A stretch of DNA of 64,000 nucleotides, taken from NCBI RefSeq assembly GCF_028288465.1, contig NZ_JAQBNR010000019.1:62001-126000 (forward strand). The letters are read 5' to 3'. The stretch is from Ferruginibacter sp. (lineage in GTDB: Bacteria > Bacteroidota > Bacteroidia > Chitinophagales > Chitinophagaceae). The notes beneath the pieces are model-generated. The model saw only the letters and a program-made list of their open reading frames with translations. It did not search any database and was not told where the DNA came from. Of this stretch, positions 29,590 through 38,592 are shown in pieces (the first letter of the stretch is position 1; the number at the start of each line of letters is the position of its first letter). A program made the translations under genes and the position numbers.

Positions 29590-30669
29590 ATGAAAGAAAA
29601 AAACAACTCTTCCCGCAGGAATTTTTTAGAAAAAATAACTGTCGGTTCGTTGGGAGTAGCCATTGCCGGCGGTATCAGCGAAAAGCTATTCGCTGAAGAC
29701 AAAGCACAACCTATTTCACCTATCAATAACAATGAGTTTGTAAGCAGTAAAAAATTTGTGCCGGTAATGCTCACACCTTATAAACAGAACGGACAGATCG
29801 ATTTTGATGGCTTATCGCGGCTGACTGATTTTTACCTGGCTGCGGGAGCAAAGGGACTTTTCGCCAATTGCCTGAGTAGTGAAATGTATAGCCTTAGCCC
29901 CGAAGAAAGATTGGCATTAACAAGGCACGTGGCAAAACGGGTGAATGGAGCTGTATCAGTAGTGGCAACAGGTTCATTTGGTGAGACGTTGAATGATAAG
30001 GCAGAATTTACCAAACGGATTTATCATACAGGTATCAATGCCGTGATATTAATTACCGGCCACTTTGCGAAGAAGGAAGAAAATGATGATGCACTGATTG
30101 CCGGATTTGAAAAGTTTTTTAATCTTACCGATAACATTCCAACCGGTACATACGAATGTCCTTCGCCATATAAAAGGGTGCTTACGCCGCAGGTATTTAA
30201 ATACCTGCTCGGCACCAACCGCCTCATTTATCATAAAGACACCACCATTGATTTTGATAAAGTAAAGGCAAAAATTAACTTGGTACAAAATAACCGCCTG
30301 GAATTTTATGATGCCTGTATTGCCAACGCTACCAACTCGCTACAAACCGGCGCCAAAGGCATGTCTGCTATTTGCGGCAATTTTTATCCGGAAATCATCA
30401 GCTGGATTTGTGCCAATGCTACCAACCCCGATCGCCAGGGAGATGTACAATTTATCCAGGAACAACTTACCAAAACAGAAGACATCATTTCAACCAACTA
30501 TTCCTTAAGCGCTAAATATTTTTTGCAGAAAAGAGGTGTTCCAATTGAAATTAGTGGGCGTACTTCTTCGTCCCCATTAACCGCGGCACAAAAGCAAACG
30601 CTGGATGAAGTGTATAAAACATTTATTGGCTGGTGCGACAGGATTGGTATTAAACCGACGACTATTTAA
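29590..30669 (+). CDS. dihydrodipicolinate synthase / N-acetylneuraminate lyase-family protein with Tat signal
   Basis: SSRRNFLEKITVGSLGVAIAGG; class I aldolase-like FVPVMLTPYKQNGQIDFDGLSRLTDFYLAAGAKGLF; candidate Schiff-base Lys in LIYHKDT. Track start 29581 (MSTMKEK); 29590 is the second Met. Confidence 0.82.
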   Translation: MKEKNNSSRRNFLEKITVGSLGVAIAGGISEKLFAEDKAQPISPINNNEFVSSKKFVPVMLTPYKQNGQIDFDGLSRLTDFYLAAGAKGLFANCLSSEMYSLSPEERLALTRHVAKRVNGAVSVVATGSFGETLNDKAEFTKRIYHTGINAVILITGHFAKKEENDDALIAGFEKFFNLTDNIPTGTYECPSPYKRVLTPQVFKYLLGTNRLIYHKDTTIDFDKVKAKINLVQNNRLEFYDACIANATNSLQTGAKGMSAICGNFYPEIISWICANATNPDRQGDVQFIQEQLTKTEDIISTNYSLSAKYFLQKRGVPIEISGRTSSSPLTAAQKQTLDEVYKTFIGWCDRIGIKPTTI

Positions 30670-30754
30670 TATACGTTCCGAAAAAGATACTTTTCCAGCA
30701 AGGGATAACGTTAGATTTCAACCGTATTGGAAATACTCATAATAAACCTATCAA

Positions 30755-32113
30755 ATGAAGCGCATAGTATTTAAATTGCTACTTGCATGTACAGCCATTC
30801 AGTTGGTACCGGGCAATGGTATTGCTCAAACCGCCATCACACCTGCAACAGCATTACAAAGGTATTTGCACAACGGCGACAAAACCTACCAATGGGAAAT
30901 TAAGGAAACCTTTAAAATAAAAGAGGCAACGGTATATACTTTACTACTTACATCGCAAAAATGGCGTGAATACACATGGAAACATGAATTAAGTATTATT
31001 GTACCACAGAAAATAAATCATGACGCAGCTTTATTATTTATTACGGGTGGAAGTATTAATGATAAAGGTTTGCCAAACTGGAGTGGTAAAGATGATGCAC
31101 TGAGGATTGGATTCAGTGACGTGGCCGCTAAAAACAATGCCGTTGTTGCGATCCTGAAGCAAACACCCAATCAGCCCTTGTACGACACCCTGGTTGAAGA
31201 TGCGTTGATTTCATACACGTTGCACCGGTTTAAGGGAGACCATGATTACAGTTGGCCGTTGCTTTTCCCGATGGTAAAAAGTGCTACCCACGCCATGGAT
31301 GCCGTACAGGAATTTTGTGCGCAGCAAATTCATCAGCCCGTTAAAAGCTTCGTTGTATCCGGTGCATCCAAACGAGGCTGGACTACCTGGCTTACCGGTG
31401 CAAATGACCCACGCGTAGTAGCGATTGCCCCAATGGTGATTGATATGCTGAACATGCCGGTCAGTATGAACTACCAGGTAAAAGTATGGAACGATTACAG
31501 TATCCAGATTGAGGACTATGTAAAGCTGGGTATTGCACAGGATATAAGTTCTGCAAAAGCAAACGAGCTTACTACCATGATTGATCCTTATTCGTACCGG
31601 AAAACATTGCGGATGCCTAAAATGATTTTTATGGGAACCAATGATGAATACTGGCCGATAGACAATATTAAAAATTATTACGACAGTATTCCGGGACAAA
31701 ATTTATTGCATTACATAGCCAATGTGGGGCACGATATGGGAGATAAAAAAGAAGCGCTTGCAAGCCTCGGTTCCTTTTTTGGATTAACGTTGGCAAAAAA
31801 AGCCTATCCAACCTGCGTATGGAAAACCGGTTCTAAAAAAGGTGGGATTGAAGTAAACATAACAGCTACCGCTGATAAATTAACGGATGTAATTCTGTGG
31901 TCTGCCGATTCGCCAGACAAAGATTTCCGCAATGACAAATGGCAATCAAAAAGTCTCGGTATTAAAAGCCGGCATTTAATAAAAGTCACCGAAGCGTTTC
32001 CGGAAAAAGGCTACCGTGCTTTTTACCTGAATCTAAAATACCACGATGCCAACGGTGGTGAATACACAGAAAGTACGAGGGCGTTTATGACGGATGAGAA
32101 GGAACTATTGTAA
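30755..32113 (+). CDS. PhoPQ-activated pathogenicity-related (PqaA-like) alpha/beta hydrolase-fold protein, secreted
   Basis: Signal peptide; VSGASKRGWTTWLTGANDPRVVAIAPMVIDMLN; YYDSIPGQNLLHYIANVGHDM. Confidence 0.88.
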   Translation: MKRIVFKLLLACTAIQLVPGNGIAQTAITPATALQRYLHNGDKTYQWEIKETFKIKEATVYTLLLTSQKWREYTWKHELSIIVPQKINHDAALLFITGGSINDKGLPNWSGKDDALRIGFSDVAAKNNAVVAILKQTPNQPLYDTLVEDALISYTLHRFKGDHDYSWPLLFPMVKSATHAMDAVQEFCAQQIHQPVKSFVVSGASKRGWTTWLTGANDPRVVAIAPMVIDMLNMPVSMNYQVKVWNDYSIQIEDYVKLGIAQDISSAKANELTTMIDPYSYRKTLRMPKMIFMGTNDEYWPIDNIKNYYDSIPGQNLLHYIANVGHDMGDKKEALASLGSFFGLTLAKKAYPTCVWKTGSKKGGIEVNITATADKLTDVILWSADSPDKDFRNDKWQSKSLGIKSRHLIKVTEAFPEKGYRAFYLNLKYHDANGGEYTESTRAFMTDEKELL

Positions 32114-32136
32114 AGATGGGGATTTGTCAAAGCTTG

Positions 32137-32403
32137 TCACGGAAAGATTTGATAAATGGTTCTCCGATGAACGAATCTTGCTAAAAGAATGGTTGAATCT
32201 TCGAAGAAGAAACCAAGGCGGTAATCTCCAACCCGGGTTCTGTAGGCGGTTTTATGACCTTTTAATTTTTTTGTTTGAGGAATTTTATCAAGGCTTTCTG
32301 CAGATTCCATTAATTCAATAGTTCGGATAAGCGCCTGCCTCACAGACTTAACTTTAAGATCGTCAAGATCCCGGGAGAATTTCTTTAAAAATTCAACTTT
32401 CAT
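32137..32403 (-). CDS. type II toxin-antitoxin system RelE/ParE-family toxin
   Basis: MKVEFLKKFSRDLDDL...KLKGHKTAYRTRVGDYRLGFFFEDSTILLARFVHRRTIYQIFP. Confidence 0.85.
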   Translation of the reverse strand: MKVEFLKKFSRDLDDLKVKSVRQALIRTIELMESAESLDKIPQTKKLKGHKTAYRTRVGDYRLGFFFEDSTILLARFVHRRTIYQIFP

Positions 32404-32600
32404 CAGGCTGATAACTTTTTCATTACTTCGGTACGGCTGACCTTTTTAGTTTTATCAGTACTACGAAGCAATTTGCTCATGCCCATGTCTTCTAATTCTT
32501 CTACAGACAAGACTGATGAGCCTACTCCAAGTTTTTTTAGAAGATCGCTGACAAACTTAAATTCGCTATTGTTTTTCGGTTTAATCACTAAAGCTTTCAT
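32403..32600 (-). CDS. putative antitoxin paired with the RelE/ParE-like toxin
   Basis: 65-aa ORF directly upstream of and overlapping the toxin start by 1 nt; acidic central segment. Confidence 0.7.
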   Translation of the reverse strand: MKALVIKPKNNSEFKFVSDLLKKLGVGSSVLSVEELEDMGMSKLLRSTDKTKKVSRTEVMKKLSA

Positions 32601-32713
32601 TGTTCAAATATACAAAAAGCAATGCACCTGTAGGATGCATTTTAAACGTGTGACTATTTTGAGTGCTATTGATATAGATTAGCAGCGTCGTTCCTTCGCT
32701 ACAAATTTTTTTA

Positions 32714-32751
32714 AACTACGGGGTGATTATTTGCACAATCACCCCATAGTT
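32714..32751. other. 15-bp hairpin AACTACGGGGTGATT / AATCACCCCATAGTT
   Basis: One mismatch, 8-nt loop; just downstream of the minus-strand cytochrome gene; no clear U tract in either direction. Confidence 0.6.
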
Positions 32752-32768
32752 GTTATTTATTGAAGCCC

Positions 32769-35024
32769 TTATTTTTTCTTCGTAGCCTGCATGGCCATTA
32801 ACTCTTCCAAAGTCCAGGGTGTTGTGCGATCCTTGGTGGCCGCTCTCACATCTCTCACTTCATCCACAAATACTACTTTGGATTTATTGCCAAAACTGTT
32901 CCGCACATAGCTCAGTACTGAAGCAATGTATTCATCAGTTTGGGCTTGCTGCGATAACATCTGATCAGGATATTTTCTGCCATCTATCGGCCCTTTTAAT
33001 CCATGCAGCAAAATATTGATGAGGGTTGTTTTATCACCGTTTACCCTTGCTGAGCCAGCCAGCGGCGGTGCAATCATACTGGGAATGCCTTTGCCTTCAG
33101 GCCCATGACAGGTGATACATAATTGTTTAAAATAGCTGGCGCCATGGTACACAAGGTCGCGGTCTTCCCCATCCATGCCCATGGTGATGGCCCTCAAATC
33201 GCTGTTGGCTTCATCTTTTTCCTGCAGGCTTCTTTCCGCAACTTTTACGAGTAATACATTAGTGGTATCCCTGGTTTGCAGTGTTTTTAGTAAAGCCGAT
33301 GCCGTTGCTTCTTTGCTGTAACGAAGCGATAAAGCCAGTTGTACCTGCACGCCTGCGTCTTTATCATCCTTCATGCTTTCCAGTTTCGCAGCTATGGTTT
33401 GATTGCCCTGTTTCAAAAAAGGTTCGCTGATGCGGATCGCTGCCTTTCTGATTTCTGCATCGTCATCCGCCAATGTTGTTAGTACGGCTTGTTCATCAAT
33501 GGCGCCCAACCCTTCCATTGTCCATAAGGCATGCAGTCTTGTAATGGCATCCGGTCCTTTTTTCCAGAAGGCCAGTTTCCCACCAAAACTCTTTTTGTTT
33601 AAAGCAATTTTCTTCAATGCAGGTAATACCGATTGATCGCCACGGATCACCAGTAATTTCTGCGCATTATCCCGCCACCAACCGTTGGGATGGGAGAGAT
33701 AGGCAACCAGTTCGGCATTGGATGCTTTGAGTAAATGAGGCTGTGGGCCTGGTTTGTAACCATCATGTACCACACGGTAAATACGGCCGCGGTTAATGTT
33801 TTCATCCATCTTTTTTCGCTTTATCTGGGGATGAATATAACTGTCGGGTTTTGTCCAGGCACTTTCCTGTATAATGCCATGGTACATGTCGGCGATATAC
33901 AAACAACCATCGGGCCCCGTAGCAGTATTAACAGGTCTGAAATTCATATCGCTGGAAGCAAGGAATTCTCTTTTGTCATACGCATTGTGCAATATCATAG
34001 CCCCGTTTTCATAAGTGGCTTTTGCCCTGCGGATCAAACGGCCAACAGGTTCACAAATAAACAGGTCGTTGACCATCGTTGCAGGCAGGCGGTCTCCACG
34101 AAAAACGGTTTGGCCGCAGGAGGCAGTAAAATGATTGAGTGTGCTGTCTTCTCTCAATCTTTCCTGTCCACCCTGTACATCGGGCGTACCAATGATGGGC
34201 CATACCGCATCAAAACTGCTGTCGCGTTGATTGTCTAAATCCAGTTCTCCGTAGGCCGGGTTCTCCTGGAAATTCAGTGCAGGCGTTTCGCCCCCGGCGG
34301 AAGAAAAGAACAGCCGGCCATAATTATCCTGCGTTAATCCCCATTGTCCGCCGGGCGGGCTTATGAGGCTGTCCACTACCAGCATACCATTATTATAGCG
34401 GAAGCGAACGGGGTTGCGGGTAACGTAAATCCAGTTATCAATGTTCCAGATCAGGCCGCTTTTCTGGTGTTCCAGGTTGGCTTCGTCGGGTTCATCGTTA
34501 TGGTACACCAGTATTTTTTCATCTGCTACGCCATCGCCGTTTTTATCGCGGTAACTGTACATATTGTTGGTGTAGGTTTCATTTACTACCAGCCGGTCAT
34601 CCAGCATCAGCATCATCCTGGGCAAAATAAGGCTGTCGATAAACACCGTATGTTTATCCATTTTGCCATCGCCGTTGGTATCATCCAGTTTGGTGATGCG
34701 GCATACTGGCAGGCGTTCGCCGGTGCCATTAATGTCCTGCATATAACTGCGCATTTCGGCTACATACATGCTGCCGTTGCCGTCCCATACCATGGCGACC
34801 GGTTCCTGTATATCGGGTTCGCTGGCCACCAGTTCCATATGATAACCGGGTGGCAGGTGCATGGTCTTTAAACTTTCTTCGGGGCTCAACGGAACAGCCG
34901 ACGGATCGGGAACTATTTTAGCAGGCCTTTCGGGAGCCGGCTCTTCGGTTGGTAAAGGTTGTTGACAGGAAAAAAAAGTACAAACAAATAATGCAATGCA
35001 GGCAGCAGTGTGAATGGGTTTCAT
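32769..35024 (-). CDS. PVC-type heme-binding membrane-bound dehydrogenase with HEAT-like repeats and C-terminal cytochrome c domain
   Basis: Lipoprotein start MKPIHTAACIALFVCTFFSCQQ; MHLPPGYHMELVASEPDIQEPVAMVWDGNGSMYVAEM; CITCHGPEGKG heme motif; track start 35132 trimmed to the likely ATG at 35024. Confidence 0.9.
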   Translation of the reverse strand: MKPIHTAACIALFVCTFFSCQQPLPTEEPAPERPAKIVPDPSAVPLSPEESLKTMHLPPGYHMELVASEPDIQEPVAMVWDGNGSMYVAEMRSYMQDINGTGERLPVCRITKLDDTNGDGKMDKHTVFIDSLILPRMMLMLDDRLVVNETYTNNMYSYRDKNGDGVADEKILVYHNDEPDEANLEHQKSGLIWNIDNWIYVTRNPVRFRYNNGMLVVDSLISPPGGQWGLTQDNYGRLFFSSAGGETPALNFQENPAYGELDLDNQRDSSFDAVWPIIGTPDVQGGQERLREDSTLNHFTASCGQTVFRGDRLPATMVNDLFICEPVGRLIRRAKATYENGAMILHNAYDKREFLASSDMNFRPVNTATGPDGCLYIADMYHGIIQESAWTKPDSYIHPQIKRKKMDENINRGRIYRVVHDGYKPGPQPHLLKASNAELVAYLSHPNGWWRDNAQKLLVIRGDQSVLPALKKIALNKKSFGGKLAFWKKGPDAITRLHALWTMEGLGAIDEQAVLTTLADDDAEIRKAAIRISEPFLKQGNQTIAAKLESMKDDKDAGVQVQLALSLRYSKEATASALLKTLQTRDTTNVLLVKVAERSLQEKDEANSDLRAITMGMDGEDRDLVYHGASYFKQLCITCHGPEGKGIPSMIAPPLAGSARVNGDKTTLINILLHGLKGPIDGRKYPDQMLSQQAQTDEYIASVLSYVRNSFGNKSKVVFVDEVRDVRAATKDRTTPWTLEELMAMQATKKK

Positions 35025-35260
35025 GAATTGATGTTGATGGTTTATTAAGCGGGATGCCAAATATTTCACGGGGACAAACAGGCTGTTGAAGATAATATAT
35101 TTGAGGCAAACATCAGCAACCTGTTGCGCCAATGCAGCCGTAATACAATTATGAAAACATAGCAGCGGAAATTAGTTAGATTGATGTATTGGTGTTTAAA
35201 GGAAATGTTACAGGAATTAACATGAGGCATCCGGGTACAAATGGATGCCTTGTGACTATG

Positions 35261-36529
35261 TTATTTAACTGCCAATGCTTTTCCCTTCACCACTTTTGCC
35301 CGGTGCTGGTAATAGTATAATACACATCTTCTCAGCTGTTCGCCCATCACAAATTTGGGATTGTCCCTGCTGAATATTTCGCCTGTTCTTTCATTTGGAT
35401 TAAAATCCTTGGCGCATAAAATATCATACACTTTAAACAGTTTGATTCCTAAAAAATCAACCAGGTAGCGTTGGCGTACCAAAATGCTGCTGAAGACTTC
35501 GCTTTTTTTGCGGGTTTTTATGCCGATGCAAATACCAAAAGTGCGGGTATCATCAATGCTTAAATTTTTAACCAGGTAAGTTTTTAAATCCAGGCCTTCC
35601 GGGCAATTGTCTTCTACCTGGAAGTTGAGTTCGTTGGCTGCATGCCGCATATTGATCTGGAATTCTTCCAGCAGTAAATTCCATTTCTCTTTGTCTTGCT
35701 CTTCAATGCCTTTTATCAGGATTGTTTTCCACGAAGTACAACACAGCTGTGTGATACCAGTTTGCATACAAAGCCGGCACAACTTTATTAAAAATGGTAC
35801 ACTGAATAATTCATCCCGCCTGTAAATGCCCAGCCAGTATTTATCGTTGTAGCGGTTAAGGCCTTCATAATACGGCAGGTTAAAAGGCGGCAGTACTACC
35901 GGGCTTTCAGCAGGCTGTATGTTTAAACCATCGGAGTTAAACAAGGCAAACAAGTCATCACCATTGGCCAGTTCAGTATCAACAAATTTATCCGGGTGTT
36001 GCAGAATGATTGTTTCCAGTTTTTTGGTAACAGATGCAATGTCATTGGTATGGCAAAGCATGGTCCATTCGTAGATAACATTCGTTTTGGGAAAGCGGAT
36101 GATCAGGTGCCAGAAATTTTCAATGGAAGGCGAAGCAATCCAGTTGATATTACCCGTAAGGATGGGCGTAAAGCTTTGGTTATTGTCGCAGATGTTAATC
36201 TTTAGCATTGGCGCATAATCGATGGAATCAAGCACGTTCTTATAAATGGCTTCACTTAACCAGCTGTCGCCGATGAATACGCCGGCCGCCGGATATGAGC
36301 TGCAAATATTGGGATGTTTGCACTCATCTATTTCATAAGCCAGTTCCAGTTTATCCAGTTCTGCGGTAAAGGGTTCTACACTGTAATGTTCCATGTCTAC
36401 CAGCAATTGCTGCCGCAGTCCAAAGTGAACGTCTCTTATCTTTATTTTATTTACAGCAATTAAAATATTGTGCAGATTGGCGGGGTCAATAATGCCGCCG
36501 CGGAAGTTTATAAATATGGTGCTTATCAT
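35261..36529 (-). CDS. uncharacterised protein, possibly a degenerate sulfite/nitrite-reductase-like (ferredoxin-like half) domain protein
   Basis: RGGIIDPANLHNILIAVNKIKIRDVHFGLRQQLLVDM and LKINICDNNQSFTPILTGNINWIAS resemble SiR/NiR half-domain motifs; weak recognition. Confidence 0.45.
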   Translation of the reverse strand: MISTIFINFRGGIIDPANLHNILIAVNKIKIRDVHFGLRQQLLVDMEHYSVEPFTAELDKLELAYEIDECKHPNICSSYPAAGVFIGDSWLSEAIYKNVLDSIDYAPMLKINICDNNQSFTPILTGNINWIASPSIENFWHLIIRFPKTNVIYEWTMLCHTNDIASVTKKLETIILQHPDKFVDTELANGDDLFALFNSDGLNIQPAESPVVLPPFNLPYYEGLNRYNDKYWLGIYRRDELFSVPFLIKLCRLCMQTGITQLCCTSWKTILIKGIEEQDKEKWNLLLEEFQINMRHAANELNFQVEDNCPEGLDLKTYLVKNLSIDDTRTFGICIGIKTRKKSEVFSSILVRQRYLVDFLGIKLFKVYDILCAKDFNPNERTGEIFSRDNPKFVMGEQLRRCVLYYYQHRAKVVKGKALAVK

Positions 36530-36652
36530 ACATCAAACATACAAATTAAATAAGTGAAATAGCAGCCGGCGCCGATAGTAAATGCATGTTCATTGAAAAA
36601 GTAAAATGAAATATATTTGAATGAAACATCCACCACTCAATAAATAGCTAAT

Positions 36653-37459
36653 ATGAAGATAGCCCTTGCATCTCCGCCTTATCCGGCCTCCATTGCAGAT
36701 GGGCTGGAATGGGTTGAAAAACTTACTAAAGAAGCCGCCTTGCAACAGGCTGAAATCATCTGTTTTCCGGAATCCTACATTCCCGGCTATCCCGGTATGG
36801 GCGCCGATCCGGCTGAACGTACATCGCAACAACTGGAAGCTGCGTTGCGGGCGGTACGGCGCATTGCGGCCAGTAATTCCATCGCGGTGATTATACCGAT
36901 GGATTGGTACCGGGAGGACATCTTGTTAAACCTCGCTTTTGTAATTGATGGTAAGGGCGAAGTGTTGGGCTACCAGACAAAAAACCAGCTCGATCCTTCG
37001 GAAGATAATTTGTGGCAGGCAGGTACCGAACGCAAGCTCTTTGAAGTGAATGGAGTAAAATTTGGTATCACCATTTGTCATGAAGGATACCGTTATCCCG
37101 AGTCGGTACGATGGGCTGCCAGGAATGGCGCACAGGTGGTGTTTCATCCCAACTATACAGGAAGTAATGATGGCGGAAGATTGCCCACAGAGTGGGGAGC
37201 AAAAGAAAATCCCTATTATGAAAAAGCCCAGATGCTGCGTGCCATGGAGAACACGATTTATTTTGCCACTTCCAACTATGCTTTTCAATATCCTGAGTCT
37301 GCCAGTTCTTTAATTGGTCCTGATGGCAGTTGCATTGCTTACCAGGCATATGGCAAAGCGGGCGTGATCACCGCAATCATGGAGCCGGAGAAAGCAACCG
37401 GCTTGCTGGCCGGCAGGTTTAAGCCAGAACTATATCCTGATCCGGTTGGTAAAAAATGA
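36653..37459 (+). CDS. carbon-nitrogen hydrolase (nitrilase superfamily)
   Basis: Glu-Lys-Cys triad context: ICFPESYIPGYPG, GYQTKNQL, GITICHEGYRYPE. Confidence 0.9.
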   Translation: MKIALASPPYPASIADGLEWVEKLTKEAALQQAEIICFPESYIPGYPGMGADPAERTSQQLEAALRAVRRIAASNSIAVIIPMDWYREDILLNLAFVIDGKGEVLGYQTKNQLDPSEDNLWQAGTERKLFEVNGVKFGITICHEGYRYPESVRWAARNGAQVVFHPNYTGSNDGGRLPTEWGAKENPYYEKAQMLRAMENTIYFATSNYAFQYPESASSLIGPDGSCIAYQAYGKAGVITAIMEPEKATGLLAGRFKPELYPDPVGKK

Positions 37460-37614
37460 GCCCAATACAAATAACAAAAATTGGAAAGATGGTAAGTTCT
37501 GATAAAAGATGAAGCAGCCCCGAAGCAGACTGAATTTACGGATTGTGTAAATGGTTTTCCTTATTTCGACGACATTATCCACCTCAATACTTTTCTTTGC
37601 ACCAAATTATAACT

Positions 37615-38130
37615 ATGAGCAGTAAAGCACCCCTTCACAACAGCATGCGTGTATATCACCGTTACCTGGGCTTTTTTTTAGCCGGTATTATGGCCGTATA
37701 TGCCCTCAGTGGCATCGTGCTTATTTTCAGGGATACCAGTTTTTTAAAAAAAGAAAAACAACTAACGCAGCAACTGCAACCGGGTCTTACAGCAGAGGCT
37801 TTAGGCAAAGCGATCCGCATACGTGATTTAAAAATTACTTCCGTAAGCGGCGACGTGCAAATGTTTAAACAGGGCACTTACAATGCACAGACAGGTTCAG
37901 CAAGCTGTACCGTTACCGTATTACCGGTGTTGGTAGAAAAACTAACTCACCTGCACAAAGCCAGTACAAAAGACCCCTTATTTTTTCTGAACGTTTTCTT
38001 CGGTGTTTCCCTTTTCTTTTTTGTGATCTCTTCTTTCTGGATGTTTATGCCCAAAACAAGCATTTTTAAAAAGGGTCTGTATTTTACTTTGGCGGGTATT
38101 GTGCTGACGGTGGTGTTGCTGATGGTGTAG
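37615..38130 (+). CDS. PepSY-associated TM helix domain protein
   Basis: MRVYHRYLGFFLAGIMAVYALSGIVLIFRDT; two C-terminal TM helices; track start 37543 trimmed. Confidence 0.7.
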   Translation: MSSKAPLHNSMRVYHRYLGFFLAGIMAVYALSGIVLIFRDTSFLKKEKQLTQQLQPGLTAEALGKAIRIRDLKITSVSGDVQMFKQGTYNAQTGSASCTVTVLPVLVEKLTHLHKASTKDPLFFLNVFFGVSLFFFVISSFWMFMPKTSIFKKGLYFTLAGIVLTVVLLMV

Positions 38131-38351
38131 AGACACTGGTATTTGAGCGTCAAAGACTAAGCTCGATTTTGGTCAGTTAAGGATACTTATCTGCGAGTTT
38201 TTTTGTCATTAACAGCGTTTAGCCAGGAAAATAATATTAAAATGGTTTGATTTTTTATACCGTCAAAAGGGATTTTTCCAGAAAGAAGACGCCCCATTTT
38301 TAAGCGATCGGGTGCTAAACAGCTGAAATAGATTTTGCCCATAAATAGAAA

Positions 38352-38383
38352 CGGGAAAACTGACTTTGACATCAATTTTCCCG
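38352..38383 (-). terminator. hairpin downstream of tRNA-Phe
   Basis: cgggaaaa / ttttcccg inverted repeat just 3' of the tRNA on the minus strand. Confidence 0.5.
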
Positions 38384-38390
38384 CTTTTTG

Positions 38391-38463
38391 TGGTGCGAGC
38401 CGGGGTTGAACCGGCGACACATGGATTTTCAGTCCATTGCTCTACCAACTGAGCTATCACACC
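38391..38463 (-). tRNA. tRNA-Phe (anticodon GAA)
   Basis: RC reads GGTGTGATAGCTCAGTTGGTAGAGCAATGGACTGAAAATCCATGTGTCGCCGGTTCAACCCCGGCTCGCACCA; cloverleaf with acceptor GGTGTGA/TCGCACC; CCA not encoded. Confidence 0.97.
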
Positions 38464-38592
38464 GTTCCCTTTCGGGGCAGCAAAAATAGGAGTTTCTCCT
38501 CAAATATTACAAAACAAGCGCATCAAATTATGAAAGAAATAAAAAAAGGTGGGCAAAATCAGGCCCACCTTGTATTTACGTGTTAAAAAGAT

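Noticed and set aside
34344-34871. 175-aa plus-strand ORF inside the PVC-type cytochrome gene
   Set aside because: Antisense shadow ORF of a well-supported minus-strand gene.
38187-38460. Small minus-strand ORFs overlapping the tRNA
   Set aside because: They run through the tRNA-Phe gene and its downstream hairpin; not plausible proteins.
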